A stretch of 64,000 nucleotides of DNA, taken from positions 5,762,501-5,826,500 of the forward strand of contig NC_063157.1 of the NCBI RefSeq assembly GCF_020921035.1, given 5' to 3'. Numbering within the stretch: position 1 is the first letter of the stretch; each line of letters opens with the position of its first letter. This document shows positions 1 to 12,600 of the stretch, piece after piece. The stretch is from Rhodamnia argentea. Taxonomy: Eukaryota; Streptophyta; Magnoliopsida; Myrtales; Myrtaceae. The position numbers and the translations under genes are program-made. The notes beneath the pieces were generated by a model. The model saw only the letters and a list, made by a program, of their open reading frames with translations. It ran no database searches and was not told the origin of the DNA.

Positions 1-24
1 GACCTTAATGTTAGGGGATTTCAG

Positions 25-2074
25 GTATGAACATCGGCTAATTGATGACATGGTCGCTTATGCAATAAAAAGTGATGGTGGTTATGTTTGGGCTTGCAAG
101 AACTATGATGGAGATGTGCAGAGTGATTTACTTGCTCAAGGTATTTTTAATTTTCTATGGATAGGAATGGCTGCATATGATACCTATTCATGTTATTTTC
201 TCTATGTGATCATGGTCCTATGGCTTGGCCTTTTAGGCACTCGTGTATGTTATATCCTGGAAGAGTGGTAGTGAACAACCTATTCAACTTTGCTGTAGAA
301 AGGGGGATAAGGTTGTCGTACTGTAGGCAGTTTACAGGAAGCACGGGGATCAGAAAATTTGGATAAGACCTCCACGAACACTTCCACTCACCACTCTCCA
401 ACAAAAAAATAAAAATAAACCCACCATGAAAAAAAAAATAGAAAGAGGGAGTACATGTAGTAGTAGTATGGTGATTAATAATGTCAATGTAAGTAGTTCT
501 TGAATTTTGCACTTTTAATCGTTCTTGCGTATTTTATTTGTGTTTTCACCTAACTTTTTCCTTTCTGTTCAGATGGTTATTCATTTAGATAGATGCTATC
601 TGGAACATACTATGATAAAATACGATTCTTGGGCGAAGAGAAAAATAGGATTTGGATAATTGAATCTTAACTTTTGAAGCTGCTGAAGAGTGCTGGGGAA
701 TGATACGTATGCAAATTTTTTGGACCTCTAGAGCATTCAGTATTCCCTAAATGCCTGGAATTTTTTGCTGTGCTGCTGTCCTTTGTGAAGCTATTCTAGC
801 TTTTGGTTGCTTTAAAAAGGATCTGCTGGTTATCTTTGTCACAACAATCACAGATCTGATTTGAAATGGATGGTTTGGATAGTTCTTTTCTGAAGAGGTT
901 GTATCTTATGCAGGATTTGGCTCTTTGGGTCTCATGACCTCCATCCTGGTGAGCACACTCTTTATTGTTTCTGTCCAATTACTTTGATCTTGAGAGCTTA
1001 GGAACTCTTGATGACAACGATTTTTGCAGTTATCCTCTGATGGAAAGACTTTGGAAGCTGAGGCTGCTCATGGGACTGTAACTCGCCATTTTCGTCTACA
1101 TCAGAAGGGTCAAGAAACTAGTACCAATAGCATTGCTTCTATATTTGCGTGGACAAGAGGATTACAACATAGGTACATTCTGATACTTCAATTTATTACT
1201 TATCTTGCTGTTCACCTCTGACTACAAGGCGTTCTCTTAGTTCCTTCCTATGTCGGTGTAATTCTTCCTTCCTGGTTCTGCAATCAATGTCCTGTGGAAT
1301 ACTGCGAATATATTAGTTAAGCCCTGCTGCAATTGATTCCTTGCCAGGGTACTGGATGGAACATATTCAGCTTTGCTTCCCGGTGTAGTGCCAACATGAG
1401 ATTGTTACTTTTTCACAGATAAAGATAGCAAGGTTATCTATCTTCTATAAAAATGCATGTCTCTATTGACTTGCAATTTGTGAATGTTAGTTCAGAAGGG
1501 AAAGTTGGACAGGATCACTAGACTTTTAGTCCAAATGCAGTATTGTTTTCTGAGTTTGAGATAAGTACGCTGCGGAAGATTATGTCAATAATGTTCTGTG
1601 TTTGCATTTCTATGTTCAATTTAGATACCAAATACATCATCGTTCTACAAATTTTCCCCCCTTCATCCGTGCTGCTTATATGCACTCGATGTTGCATGCT
1701 GTTGTTTCAACCTTTAAACCATCATTTGCCAATCATGACAGGGCCAAACTAGATAACAATGACAAGTTAATGGATTTTGTCCAAAAATTGGAGGCCGCGT
1801 GTATCGAGACTGTGGAGGCTGGAAAAATGACCAAGGATCTTGCCATCTTGATCCACGGACCAAAGTAAGCATCATCTTTATTCAGTTCTGTCAGTTTCCT
1901 CAGGTGGTGTATGATGTGAAACTATTTTGGTATCTTTTCTATGCCATTTTCATCTGATCATTGGTTCACGGATTATGCAGGGCAACTAGGGAGTTCTACT
2001 TGAACACGGAAGAATTTATCGATGCGGTTGCACAAAATCTGAGGGCGAAGCTGCGGGAACCCGCGGTAGTCTAA
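25..2074 (+). CDS. NADP-dependent isocitrate dehydrogenase, C-terminal half (5' part outside window)
   Basis: Oxidatively decarboxylates isocitrate to 2-oxoglutarate, producing NADPH. Exons I place: 25-140, 914-948, 1030-1172, 1742-1864 and 1981-2074 (TAA); all junctions keep frame. The visible protein runs from [13 protein letters not shown] through the metal-binding segment [10 protein letters not shown] and the NADP-contacting AHGTVTRH to [20 protein letters not shown] and [15 protein letters not shown]. The 35-nt exon 2 encodes [12 protein letters not shown]. Exon 3 opens LSSDGKT where the family usually has VCPDGKT, a noticeable divergence. The end, LREPAVV, lacks a peroxisomal SRL/SKL signal, so a peroxisomal isoform is unlikely; cytosolic versus organellar cannot be decided without the N-terminus. 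The frame is intact, so I treat it as a gene rather than a pseudogene. The 3' UTR probably continues past 2450. Confidence 0.9.
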
Positions 2075-2361
2075 GTCGAATCGCACATCATTGGTGTGAG
2101 ATATTTGTTGGGAAGTCAGCATTTTTGACACAGACGGACATTCATTACCAAAGTCAAAGCACCTGTACTTGGGCGCAGGTTCTTACTGAAACAAGTTAAT
2201 TGACGTGAGATGGAAGGCGGAGGCGATAATTTCTGTTCTTTCGAGGACAAATCAGGGTGCAATTAAGACGAGGAGTAACTTAATCTGACCTGTGTCGTTT
2301 TGGCGTCTCGAAGTCCGTTTCTCGAAAAGTCTATCATCCTTGTGCGACGTGGCTATGTTAT

Positions 2362-3018
2362 GCTAGCATCGCGTCGCCTCTGTAGACTGAATAATCGAGG
2401 AGACCTTGTTGTAAGTGTTTCAAGCCTTAGTGTTCTGTACAAAAGATTTGAGACTTAGAAATGATTCCCAAGTCAGCCTACACACTCACTCGCACTCCCT
2501 CGAGGATTGGGTAATTCGAACCGAACTGAACACGCTATATCCCACGACTGTGGAGAGTGGAGGGAATCTGAATTGTATTGATGTTTAGATGATGTACAAG
2601 GGAGAGGGAGGGTCTATACTTATACACACAAGGGGTAAGCCGCGGGTGACTCTTGGTCTGCCCGTGTTTGTTATGTACTGTTCATCCGTTAGTGTTTTGT
2701 CTCGCACCGCACGCTTCACACATCATGCGCGCTTGCCCGTGGATGAATCTGGACACTACCCCAGCTCAAGAGTCGCGTCCGTTCCCCTACCTAGCCTTCT
2801 TGTAAAATGCTTAGCTGGGTCGGGTTAGTTTGGGCGTCCCAACATCATCCCGTTTGATTCATGGATCGATTCGCCCATCATGTCACGGCCCATCCTGATT
2901 GGAGGATTCATTGGGCCGTGATTCTAGCGTCCCGCCGCCTCTGTAGACTGAATAATTGAGGAGACTTTTATTGCAAGTGTTTCGAGACTTGGTTTCCTGC
3001 ACACAAAAGATTTGAGAC
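2362..3018. repeat. Direct repeat of about 94 bp flanking an LTR-like insert
   Basis: Positions 2362-2455, in the presumed 3' UTR of the isocitrate dehydrogenase gene, recur at 2924-3018 with about 80% identity (shared core CCTCTGTAGACTGAATAAT). The 470 bp between them are GC-richer. Read on the minus strand they contain a TATA-like GTATAAGTATAGACC followed by a CAATACAATTC stretch, which resembles a copia-type LTR. A 94-bp flanking repeat is far too long for a target-site duplication, so a local duplication preceding or accompanying the insertion is the likelier origin. The LTR reading is inference. Confidence 0.5.
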
Positions 3019-3870
3019 TATTCCTGCATGGAATAGCAATTGCCCGTCTTTTTTTTTTCTTCTGTTCTATCGGGCTTTCGAGTTCCGAGTCGGGGGACCG
3101 CGGTGTCGATGGTCCTGCCGAAAGAGAGTGTCGGAAATCGAACGGTGGATTCAAAATGGAGCGAGCGAGCGAGCGAGTCTCATGAGGTTTTTGCATCCGC
3201 AGATTCAGTGCACACGGCCATTTCACCATCCCATGCCATCCATTCGTTCCCTTAATTTCCAAATACGTGCAAAGATGTAGGGTTCGATCGAGGCCCACCA
3301 AAATCATCACGACCACAATTTTTTTCTTTTTCCAATCCGAATTACTATCCAAGTCAACTAACTCAATCCATCTTCACCGTGATGACATCATCGATCGGAA
3401 CGTGACCTTCCTTGGAAGGTCGCTAGTTCTCATCTTCGCCGAAACCTCTCTCCCTTTGAAATCGCCATTGATCCGAATGTGATGCTTCCCTTCGTAATCG
3501 CCATATTTCCATGTTTTGGTTGAAAAAGAAACGCAAAAACCCATCCGCTTTTCACTTCAAGGGGCTGGAGCTCCATCACCGTCCACGTGGGAAAACCGGC
3601 GAAAATGTTCGTTTTTCCCTTCTTGGCCGGCGGCGGTCCAAAGATCGCAAAAAGAGTCGAATGTTGGGTCTAAAAGTAAAACGACACGTGTCCAAAATTT
3701 GGAGCTATAATTTGTTGTCCCATGCACGAAATAACACGTGAATTAACCAAGAGAAGATTTAAAAAAAAAATGGGAAAATGGAAAACGAAATTCGGGGTCG
3801 TTCGTTTAGCCCTGTTAAGAGAGTTAGTTGATCCCCTGTTCTCCGTAGCATGCAACGTTGAAACAGACAA
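3019..3870. other. Intergenic region upstream of the translocator gene
   Basis: No gene is supported here. There is a short GCGA run at 3159-3177 and homopolymer T and A tracts. Short open frames on both strands have no family resemblance. It should contain the translocator promoter, but I see no convincing TATA box at a fixed distance. Confidence 0.5.
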
Positions 3871-3871
3871 C

Positions 3872-3900
3872 CATCTCTCTCTCTCTCTCTCTCTCTCTCA
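3872..3900 (+). repeat. (CT)n tract in the translocator 5' leader
   Basis: An uninterrupted CT dinucleotide run ends three bases before the start codon. Pyrimidine-rich (CT)n leaders are common in plant 5' UTRs and occur again before the MDAR gene in this window. A second CT run at 4313-4331 lies just inside intron 1, next to the donor. Confidence 0.85.
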
Positions 3901-3902
3901 AG

Positions 3903-6900
3903 ATGCAGAACACAGCGCTTGCTCTGTCTCCTTCTACGCCATTCCCAAAACCTCGAAGCAGAGCCCTCCTCCCTCCCCGGTCCTCTTCGATTCTCGACTC
4001 ATTGGCACCGAAATCACTCGAGCGCGGGGCTTGTAGCTCCGCGCTCCTGCCCTTGAGGACGACTTCGCGCCTCTGTTCTGCCTCGCGACCCAATGCGCTG
4101 GTCCCGGCCGCCTCTTCGCCTTCATCTTCTCTTCTTTTTCCGAGACGGAAGGAAGATAACAACAAGGCCAGGGCTGCTTCAGTGCCCGGAGACGCGGAGG
4201 AGGAGGACGACTCTGCGAAGCTGAGCCGGGTGGCGAGGACGCTGCGGCTCTGTGTCATGTTCGGGGTTTGGTACCTTTTGAACATCTACTACAACATTTA
4301 CAACAAGCAGGTCTCTCTCTCTCTCTCTCTCTTGAACAATTGGCCAGATCATCAACGATCTGTGTATTACAATTGGTTTGTGGAGCGGGTGTAGTGAGCC
4401 CATCATCATCTTACACCTAGTATAATTCACGATAGATGAACAAACACTCACGTATTCCGAAGAGCACAACTTGAGATATACCCATTAAAGCACACACTCT
4501 TTCACAGCCATTCACTGAAACTCTTGCAACGAAAGAGCTCGAATAAAGAGGTCATGACAGTTTCTACAGTAAAAACCTCCCCTTTCTCTTTCTGGTGGAG
4601 GAGAGACACAGGAAAATGTCGTAGTAGCCTAAACATTGTTCAAGGGAAGTAGCGAAGATTAACATCTTCCTGAAGATTGGATCAGTGCTGCTCATGGGAA
4701 TGGTTTTTCTCCCCGAGTAAAACCAAAACCCAAGCTCCATTTTAGTTGGAACCTTATGACTTTGCTTGTCCGGTTCCTGTAATTTTTACCTTCTAAGATG
4801 TTAGATGCAAACTAAGAAAACAAGGTCAAGATGATGACGACGACGACGACGACGATGTATATTATACAGCGGTTGCGGATGATTTACATCTATTTATAGT
4901 TCCTACCTATTACCTCGACTTGTTCTCCTAAGTTCTTAAGACAGAGAAACTGAAATGTGTTTGAGAATTTTCAGGTACTTCAGTGATGAAGACAAGTCAA
5001 AGCTGGCAATGTCCTAACAATTTACGTTAAAGTCTAAATAGAAATCGCCCAAGATAGGCCCTAGTCATTATTAGTTTTCAGGTTACTTAGTATGTACCTA
5101 ATAGGAGCAACAAATATCAATCATAGTCTTCGTTAAGAAATTAGGTCTAGAATGAACCACCCGACCCGACTGTAGCCCCAATTGGCCCCCTAGAGGAATA
5201 TGTGCTTCTAAAAGATAACGTTGCACCGTCTTCAATGACGGCGGTGGCCGTCATACTAGCGGCTCCCCCTGTTTCCATTTATTGGCTAGGGTTGGCAGCT
5301 AATTAAATTCAACCCCACTAGATAGAAGGGAATAGCTTAAATTAAAATCGTAAATTGATTAAAATAAAAGGCAAAATAAAACACAAAGGTTGTTTCGATG
5401 TTCTTTGATTCAAAAACAATGTCAAAGATATCAATAATCAAAACAAATAGAATGAAGGCGACGAAGTCGAACTAATACGAATCGTACATGCATGTACACG
5501 CATAAGAAATATAGTAAGTCTCGGGATCTTTTATGTTAATATGAACTGTTCATTATAAGCCATCCATAATGAATGTGGATTCTTACGAGCTTAATATTGA
5601 ATACAGAAAAAGTAGAACTCTTAATAAACATCGGAAATCATAGACGATAACGGTTAATGCAGTGCATTAAGAATTCTCTCGTGAGTAGATGAATGCATTA
5701 TGCATACAATAGAATGCAAAAACCAAGCAAAAGTTTAGGGTACCTCTTGTTTCACAGAGAACTTTATGATAAAGGAAAATATTTTCTTCTAGGAAAATGA
5801 TTCGTTTTCATTTGCAAGTGAGACGTTTTTCCTCGATCTAAATTTGTTGTTTTCAGTCCATGAAAAACGTTTTCCATACATCGATTAGTTTTTGGTCATG
5901 CAAACACCGGAAGGTCAAAAAAAAAAAAATCCCAGAAACAGATTTTCCTTCAAACAAACGGACCCTTAAACTTCATTTTAATTCAGGTTTCCAGTTTTTG
6001 CTCACTTGTATTTGGGAACTGTACAGGTTCTGAAGGCATACCCTTTCCCAGCAACAGTCACAGCATTCCAGTTTGGGTGTGGGACTGTGATTATTCTCCT
6101 GATGTGGGCATCTAGACTCCATCCATTCCCTAAGCTCACTCGATCTCAGGTGAGTGCTGCGGTCATGATTCAAAGACGAGTAAAGAAAGAAAAAGAGGCA
6201 AAACTGGTGTTTTTTCAGTTCATCTGAAGATGATAGCCAACGATCTTCGCTTAACCGAGAACATTTCAAAAAACTTTCAGCTTGGAGCAGTTCTACCGCT
6301 GGCTGTGGCACACACAATGGGGAACCTCCTGACCAATGTCAGCCTTGGGAGAGTGGCTGTTTCTTTCACTCACACCATCAAAGCTATGGAGCCCTTCTTC
6401 ACAGTTGTTCTTGCCTCTCTGTTCCTTGGAGAGGTATGACTTTCTTCATTTGGTCACTTAGATGATGCACAGCCGATAGCACGTAAGATTTCCCAATTTG
6501 GCAGTTCGCGTTCGGGACATTATTTGTTAGGCCCCCTTTCTTAGCTTGCGTCCTGCTTACCTTGGAGAAACGACCGATATATGCTTTGGCGCCGGTAGTC
6601 AATAAATCGGTCTTTCTTGTGCCGGATAGGCGGATAATAGATACTTCATCACACCATTTGTTTCTAATTCCTGGAGCTTGTCTTTTTCCATTATGAGCAT
6701 ACTGTGTCTGTGCGCTTAGGGAGGAAAAACAAATCTAGGATAGCAACCGATCACGGGGATCGGTCCTAGTCGCCGTGATCAGATTTTAGAATTTCAGGAG
6801 CCACTGAAACTGGGATGAAACGACCCGATTCACGATCCCGCAAAACATGAGGATATACGAATTCATGTGCATGACTCGCGCGAAAGAGAATGTGATGCTT

Positions 6901-8672
6901 GACGGAGAAACGTTTGCTGTATTCTTGTTCTAAAGTTCTTGAAAATTCTGTCCTTCCTAACTTTAGTTTCATGACTTCTGAAAGAGCCATGTGGAGCACA
7001 ATCTATGTAATTGTATGATGAAATTTACTGATATGGAGCTTGACTTCAATTTGGGCTAATATGGCCCCCCAGAGGCCATCGTTCTGGGTTGTTTCCTCCC
7101 TTGTGCCGATTGTAGGCGGAGTGGTACTCGCAACTTTCACCGAGGCTTCATTTAACTGGTATGCTCTTCTTCTGCAATTCTAGTTTCCCCATCATGTTCA
7201 GAAATTCTTGATGTAATTCCGACAATGATCTCCCCGTTTCCATTTGAAACAGGATTGGTTTCAGCAGCGCAATGGCTTCCAATTTGACAAACCAATCGCG
7301 GAACGTATTTAGCAAGAAAATCATGGTTAACAAAGAGGTAATGTCCATTTATAGCTAATACCAGCATCGATAATCACCATAGCTTCTGTAACCCCGCAAT
7401 CTCACATAGGATGGTAAAAAAGATTTTGTCAAGTGATCCACAAGTAGACACTCACGCTAATTATTTTCATTGGATTACTTGGCTAGCCCCCATGAAAGGG
7501 CCGAGTCATTACAAACCATATCAGAGCGAGATGCGTGGGTCATGATGTGCCGCTTTTCCAGTCAATTTTAACTTTAGTTGGGCATTGGATACAGGGGCTG
7601 ACCATTACTTCTTTCAGGAAGCATTGGACAATATCAACCTCTTCTCGGTGATGACGATAATGTCTTTCATGTTCCTGGCTCCCGCAGCTATTTTCATGGA
7701 GGGTTTTAAATTTACTCCGTCATACCTGCAATCTGCAGTAAGTAATACATTTCAGAGAACCGAACCTAACCGCACTGAAGTACATACACAGAGAAAGCAC
7801 CTTGGATTTAGTTGTTTACCGTTTTTCGTGTCAGGCGAGTCGAGGTTTGAACATTAAAGAACTGTGTGTGAGATCTCTTTTGTCTGGATTCTGCTTTCAC
7901 AGCTATCAGCAGGTGAGCCCTCAGGCTTCTTCATTTCATCCCCTGTCATGCGCTTTTCTTCGGTAACCACATTCCTTGCCGCCTGATGGGCGGCCCTGGT
8001 CTCTGCGTTTCGGAACCTCAGAACACGAGTGTTCACCGAGAAAGTCTTGTAGGATTTCTTGTGTATTTATTAATGTCTATACACAGCCTAAAAATTTACC
8101 TCTGATCTTGTACAAGGTTGTCTGCTAGGTATACTGCGATCAACTTCCCAATGCTAAGTTGAAGCTCACCCTTTTCATGCACTGTTGAGACAGAATGTGA
8201 TGAAGAAAGAACCTAAAACTCCAGTTGCAGTTGATGCACGAATATAATCTTTGTTCAACTAGGTCCTAGCCTCATGTTAATTTCCTAATACGACGAGCCA
8301 TCTCCGTACTCTCCCTATTTGGCAGGTCTCTTACGCGATACTACACATGGTATCGCCGGTCACTCACTCCGTCGGAAACAGTGTGAAGCGTGTGGTTGTC
8401 ATATTCGCGTCAATCATCTTCTTCCGAACACCGATTTCACCCGTCAGCTCCCTTGGTAAACTCCTCGAATCTGCAAATTTCATCAACCCTCGTGCATTTT
8501 GTCTAGCTTTTTCGGTCATGATGCGGATCACTTGCGATGGTCTCGTCTTATTCAGCCTCGAGGAATAATCCGTCGCAACTGACTTGTGGGTGCAGGGACC
8601 ACGTTGGCTCTCGCCGGAGTCTTCGCGTACTCAAACGCCAAGAGGATGAAGCCAAAATTGAAGGTCACGTGA
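3903..8672 (+). CDS. PPT: Plastid phosphoenolpyruvate/phosphate translocator (PPT)
   Basis: Inner-envelope antiporter exchanging phosphoenolpyruvate for phosphate, feeding the shikimate pathway in plastids. Nine exons: 3903-4310, 6027-6149, 6281-6433, 7073-7158, 7253-7337, 7618-7737, 7835-7912, 8326-8455, 8596-8672 (TGA); 419 residues, close to family size. Residues 1 to about 95 form a Ser/Pro/Arg-rich transit peptide followed by an acidic linker (EEEDD). The membrane core starts at [32 protein letters not shown] and [16 protein letters not shown] are phosphate-translocator signatures. [10 protein letters not shown] followed by [17 protein letters not shown] is the PPT-type end; Lys372-Arg373 correspond to the phosphate-binding Lys/Arg pair. 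The upstream in-frame codons come from the CT repeat and lack an ATG, which fixes the start. Intron 1 is long (1.7 kb) and holds a (GAC)n run near 4835. PPT1 versus PPT2 cannot be settled. Confidence 0.93.
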
Positions 8673-9605
8673 GGCGTGATCAAAATCCTAAGAAAATCAT
8701 GGAGCGATTCATAACAAACTCAAACAAAGAAGGCGAGAACAGTCTCGCTCTTTATTGCCCCCTCTCCCAACCACAGTCAATGCACATTATCTTTTGAGGC
8801 TTCAGTCTCTAATCCTCTTAATTCAATGAACAGTCAGGCATTAGGTCCCGTCGGATTATCAATTCGAGTACATATGTCATTGACAAACCAGAAATATTTG
8901 TTGGATCTTATATGAATTGAAATTGAAACATGTAGAACACAATCCTCATGGGACGTGGTGTCAGAATCCATATGCACATGCGCCACCGGACCTGAATGCC
9001 CATCCAGCTCAAACTATTGGCACCGATTTACTTTGGCCCTGGTTCTTTCTGACATCCCAAAGCATCGCCCTGCGACATCAGGAACACCTTGCTTTCGGAG
9101 CGCTAAGAACAAACAAAACTGTCAACAGAAAGATTTTGGATCTTGAATCCCCTTTGCCATGTTTGCAGTTTATTCCCTTATTCCCGACACTTTCAGGAAT
9201 ACACTGTCAGGTCTGTCACCACAGTTAACATCCCAGCCCCTGCGAAACAACCCCCAGCCCCACACAACCTCAGAAACGAAAAGCCAAAAAAAAAGCCTGG
9301 ATGGTTAAATAGAGGGACATCAGAATAGCCCCGACAACTCGAAAGAAAAATTATATGTAAAGGGAGGAAATTCCTAAGCACAGATCAATCCTCCGAAGCA
9401 ATTCAATTCAGAATGCAGAAATAACTCAACGAATTCCAACAAGGGAAGTGAAATGAGATTTATTGGATTGGAGAGGAGAACAGAATCATAAAGATGAACA
9501 ATTAGAGATGTTTGCGCTCCCCTTCAGCGATTCAATTCTGAGCCAGATGATAACTAAAACCCACCTATCAATTGGTTAACTGTTCAGTAAGATGCTTTAC
9601 ATCAA
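8673..9605. other. Shared 3' flank between PPT and DRM2
   Basis: This 930-bp segment separates two convergent genes. It should hold the PPT 3' UTR on the left and the DRM2 3' UTR on the right. Several short frames read through it on both strands with no domain resemblance, and no repeat stands out. Confidence 0.6.
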
Positions 9606-12600
9606 TCAGTGGCCTTTGGACATGATACACTTGACCAGATCCAAAATCCGGAAATAATCATAGAAGAGCGAGGACTCCTTGCCTTCCAGTCCATCCCTAC
9701 TGTGCCTGTTACTGCCAGCGAGATTGTTGCACGGGCTTCCGCCAACAATGAGATCAAACCCGCCAAAAGAGTTCATCAGCTGCTCCAGCCTATCCCCATT
9801 CAACTGTTGCACATCGGCAATGTGGATCAAATTGCCCTTCTGGTTTGTTTGCTCCCACCAACTCCTCACGATATTTCTGTTGACTTCAGATATCTCCACA
9901 GAGACCACGTTTTTTAGCGGGATCCCAAGCCGATGAAGAGCAACTTCTGCCCCACCAATTCCAGAGAAGAGAGAGAGGAGGTTGACTCCAGCAGGGAATA
10001 AGTCCTTCAGAACGGAGAGATGGTAAGCCACAGTATCAACCTGAAAGTATGCCAGAGTATGCCTCCATAAGAATTAATGCACTGGATAACAGGATGGATT
10101 GTATGATGCAACTGAGTTATTCTTGGTTCCAAGCAAATAGAAGTCAGCAAAATATCTACCTGGAAGGAATTGCCGAGTGATTTGTATCTATCGGTTCTGC
10201 TTATCCCACCTCCTCTAGTGTGATTTTTCGGGAAACCTAAAAGCATTTCCACTTCATCAGGCTCCAATGGAGCCAGCTTGTTCCTTCCCACCCAGACGAG
10301 GTTCCACTTTCGGCATTCATCAAGGACATATTTTTGGATCCTCAGAGGCGGCTCTGACTCACCATCATTATCTTCAAGGGCCTTCCGGATCCTCTCTGTA
10401 AGCTTCGCACTACCAATGCATGTCTGTAAGCAATTCAGCTTTGTCCTTGTGTCCCATGAAGGCCACCACTTCCTCGTCAATGGCAATGCTTCATGAATAG
10501 TGCGTGGGGGGAGTGGAAGAAGAGGAAACCTGTTATTTGTAGGTAGGTTATGGACATAGCCCCTTTTTCTTGCAGTAGCACAGAAGTACTTCGAGTCTAC
10601 AAATTCTGGTTCAACGTCATATAAGAACCGAGAAATGGTGTCCCAAACTCCCTTCGGAGCAAGTGCTACGTTTTCATAGTAGAAGTAGGGAGGTCCAATA
10701 GCCGCCTCTGGAAGTGTTCGGTGAACTATCGTGCTCGACTCTGTGGGTACCCCGAACCCGATCATGGGATTTGGGAGACGAATCTGCTCCTCATCTCCAT
10801 GCAAGAGCTTTTTCTCGCCTCTTCTTTTCTTGCTCCAAGCATCACAATTAGAATGTTTCCTCTTCTTTTGCTTTCTAAAGTCGTTGAGCAGTCTAGGCTG
10901 CAGCAGACCAAAAAATGAAAAGCCACTTTAATATATACTTCCATAAGAACCAAAATGAGCATGGACATAATTAAATAGGGCAAACCACCTTCTCTTCAGG
11001 CCCTAGAAGTGCATCTGCTTCCTTTGACATCTGAGCAGCACATATGAAATCTATCAGCTCGTCTACTGAGGCATCGGGACCTACAACATTGAGAGGATCA
11101 TTGAGAGGAAGAAATAAGTTATCTTCTTTATCTTACCAGGGATTTTCCTGATTCAGCTGAAGACACTTAAAATACCAAATTTGAAGACATATACAGGACT
11201 AGCTAGTATCACGAAGAAATGAAGTGAAAATCTTTTGTTGCCATTCTAGAGATATATTTTGTAAATTGTCCTGTTAGGCTTAGGAGGAAAAAGAGTGGAC
11301 AAATCCAATGAGCAATACTTTTATATACATTTGTTACTGAATTAAAACCCTTCTAGTGCAGAAAAATTACAACTTGTTGCATGAGGAGTGAATAAGGAAC
11401 AAAAACGAAAGCAAGAAGAAAACTGAACCTCAGGAGAACTTTCCTCTCAAGTTGAAATGTAATGAAAGTAAAACAAAAGGTCCAAACTCAATTTCTTTGC
11501 ATTATAAGAGAATAAGTTTATTATTAGAAAAGCTCACATTTAAGATTTGTCACAAGGAATCCAAACCTCTCAATCTCATAGGAGGAAAAATTACAAGTTA
11601 TTATACGAGGAGTGAATAAGGAACAGAAGTGAAAGCAAGAAGAAAATTGAACCTCAGGAGAACTTCCCTCTCAAGTTGAAATGAAAGGAAAGCAAAACAA
11701 AAAGTCCAAACTCACCATTTCTGTGCCTTATAAGAGAATAAGTTTATGTTTAAGCTGAACCAATGCACTGAGCAGAATATTAGAAAAGCTCACATTTAAG
11801 ATTTGTCGCAAGGAAACCAAACCTCTCAATCTCATAGTAAAATCCCCCCAAATCCACTAGAAATATGGCTTTCTTTTTGTTTGCGTATGACTAGAACATG
11901 TCAAAATCTTACAAAAGCAGAAGAATAGAATACAGACCACATCTTTCTATGGCAATGTAAGCTCCTTCCACTGGATACCCCATAGCTGTCAAGGACAACA
12001 ATTTCTTATCTTCAGACGAGGGATTGATGACTTCCTGCAAGACCACATAACTAACAATGCTCAACGTTCATGCCCATCTACCGGTAACTACGAATTATAT
12101 TAACTGCTTAGGCAAAATCACAGTTACAGCAGCATATCACATACAAAACACACACTTCCAGAAGAAAAATCACCAATTTTTTAGGTTAATGCTAACAAAG
12201 CAAAACCAGGAACTGATTCAAAGCTTATGTTAATTAATAATAGCATGACATTACACTCACATATAACTTTAAAAAACAGCAGAGTACTCAAACTACCAAA
12301 AACCTTATTCAAGCTGTTTCTTTATGTCCAACCAACGTTTAGCCGCCCCTAAATTTTAGAGGAACAATCTGAAATTTGCTTTTATCATATCAGAAAGGAC
12401 CAAAACCGAGCATTCAAGACATTCCCAGGCTACAACATTGTCATCTTTAGAATACAATCTTAATGGGACAGTTCGTTAGCAAAGAAGGACAAAGACATTG
12501 AAACGGCAGATGACAAACGAGAGCCACCTTTCAATAAACCAACAGGTTTATTATTAACCTTATTATTTAACCATATCCATTTCCAGGAATGTGCCCAATA

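Noticed and set aside
3824..4285. 153-codon minus-strand open frame
   Set aside because: Antisense shadow of the PPT transit-peptide exon; its EREREREM run is just the CT repeat read backwards.
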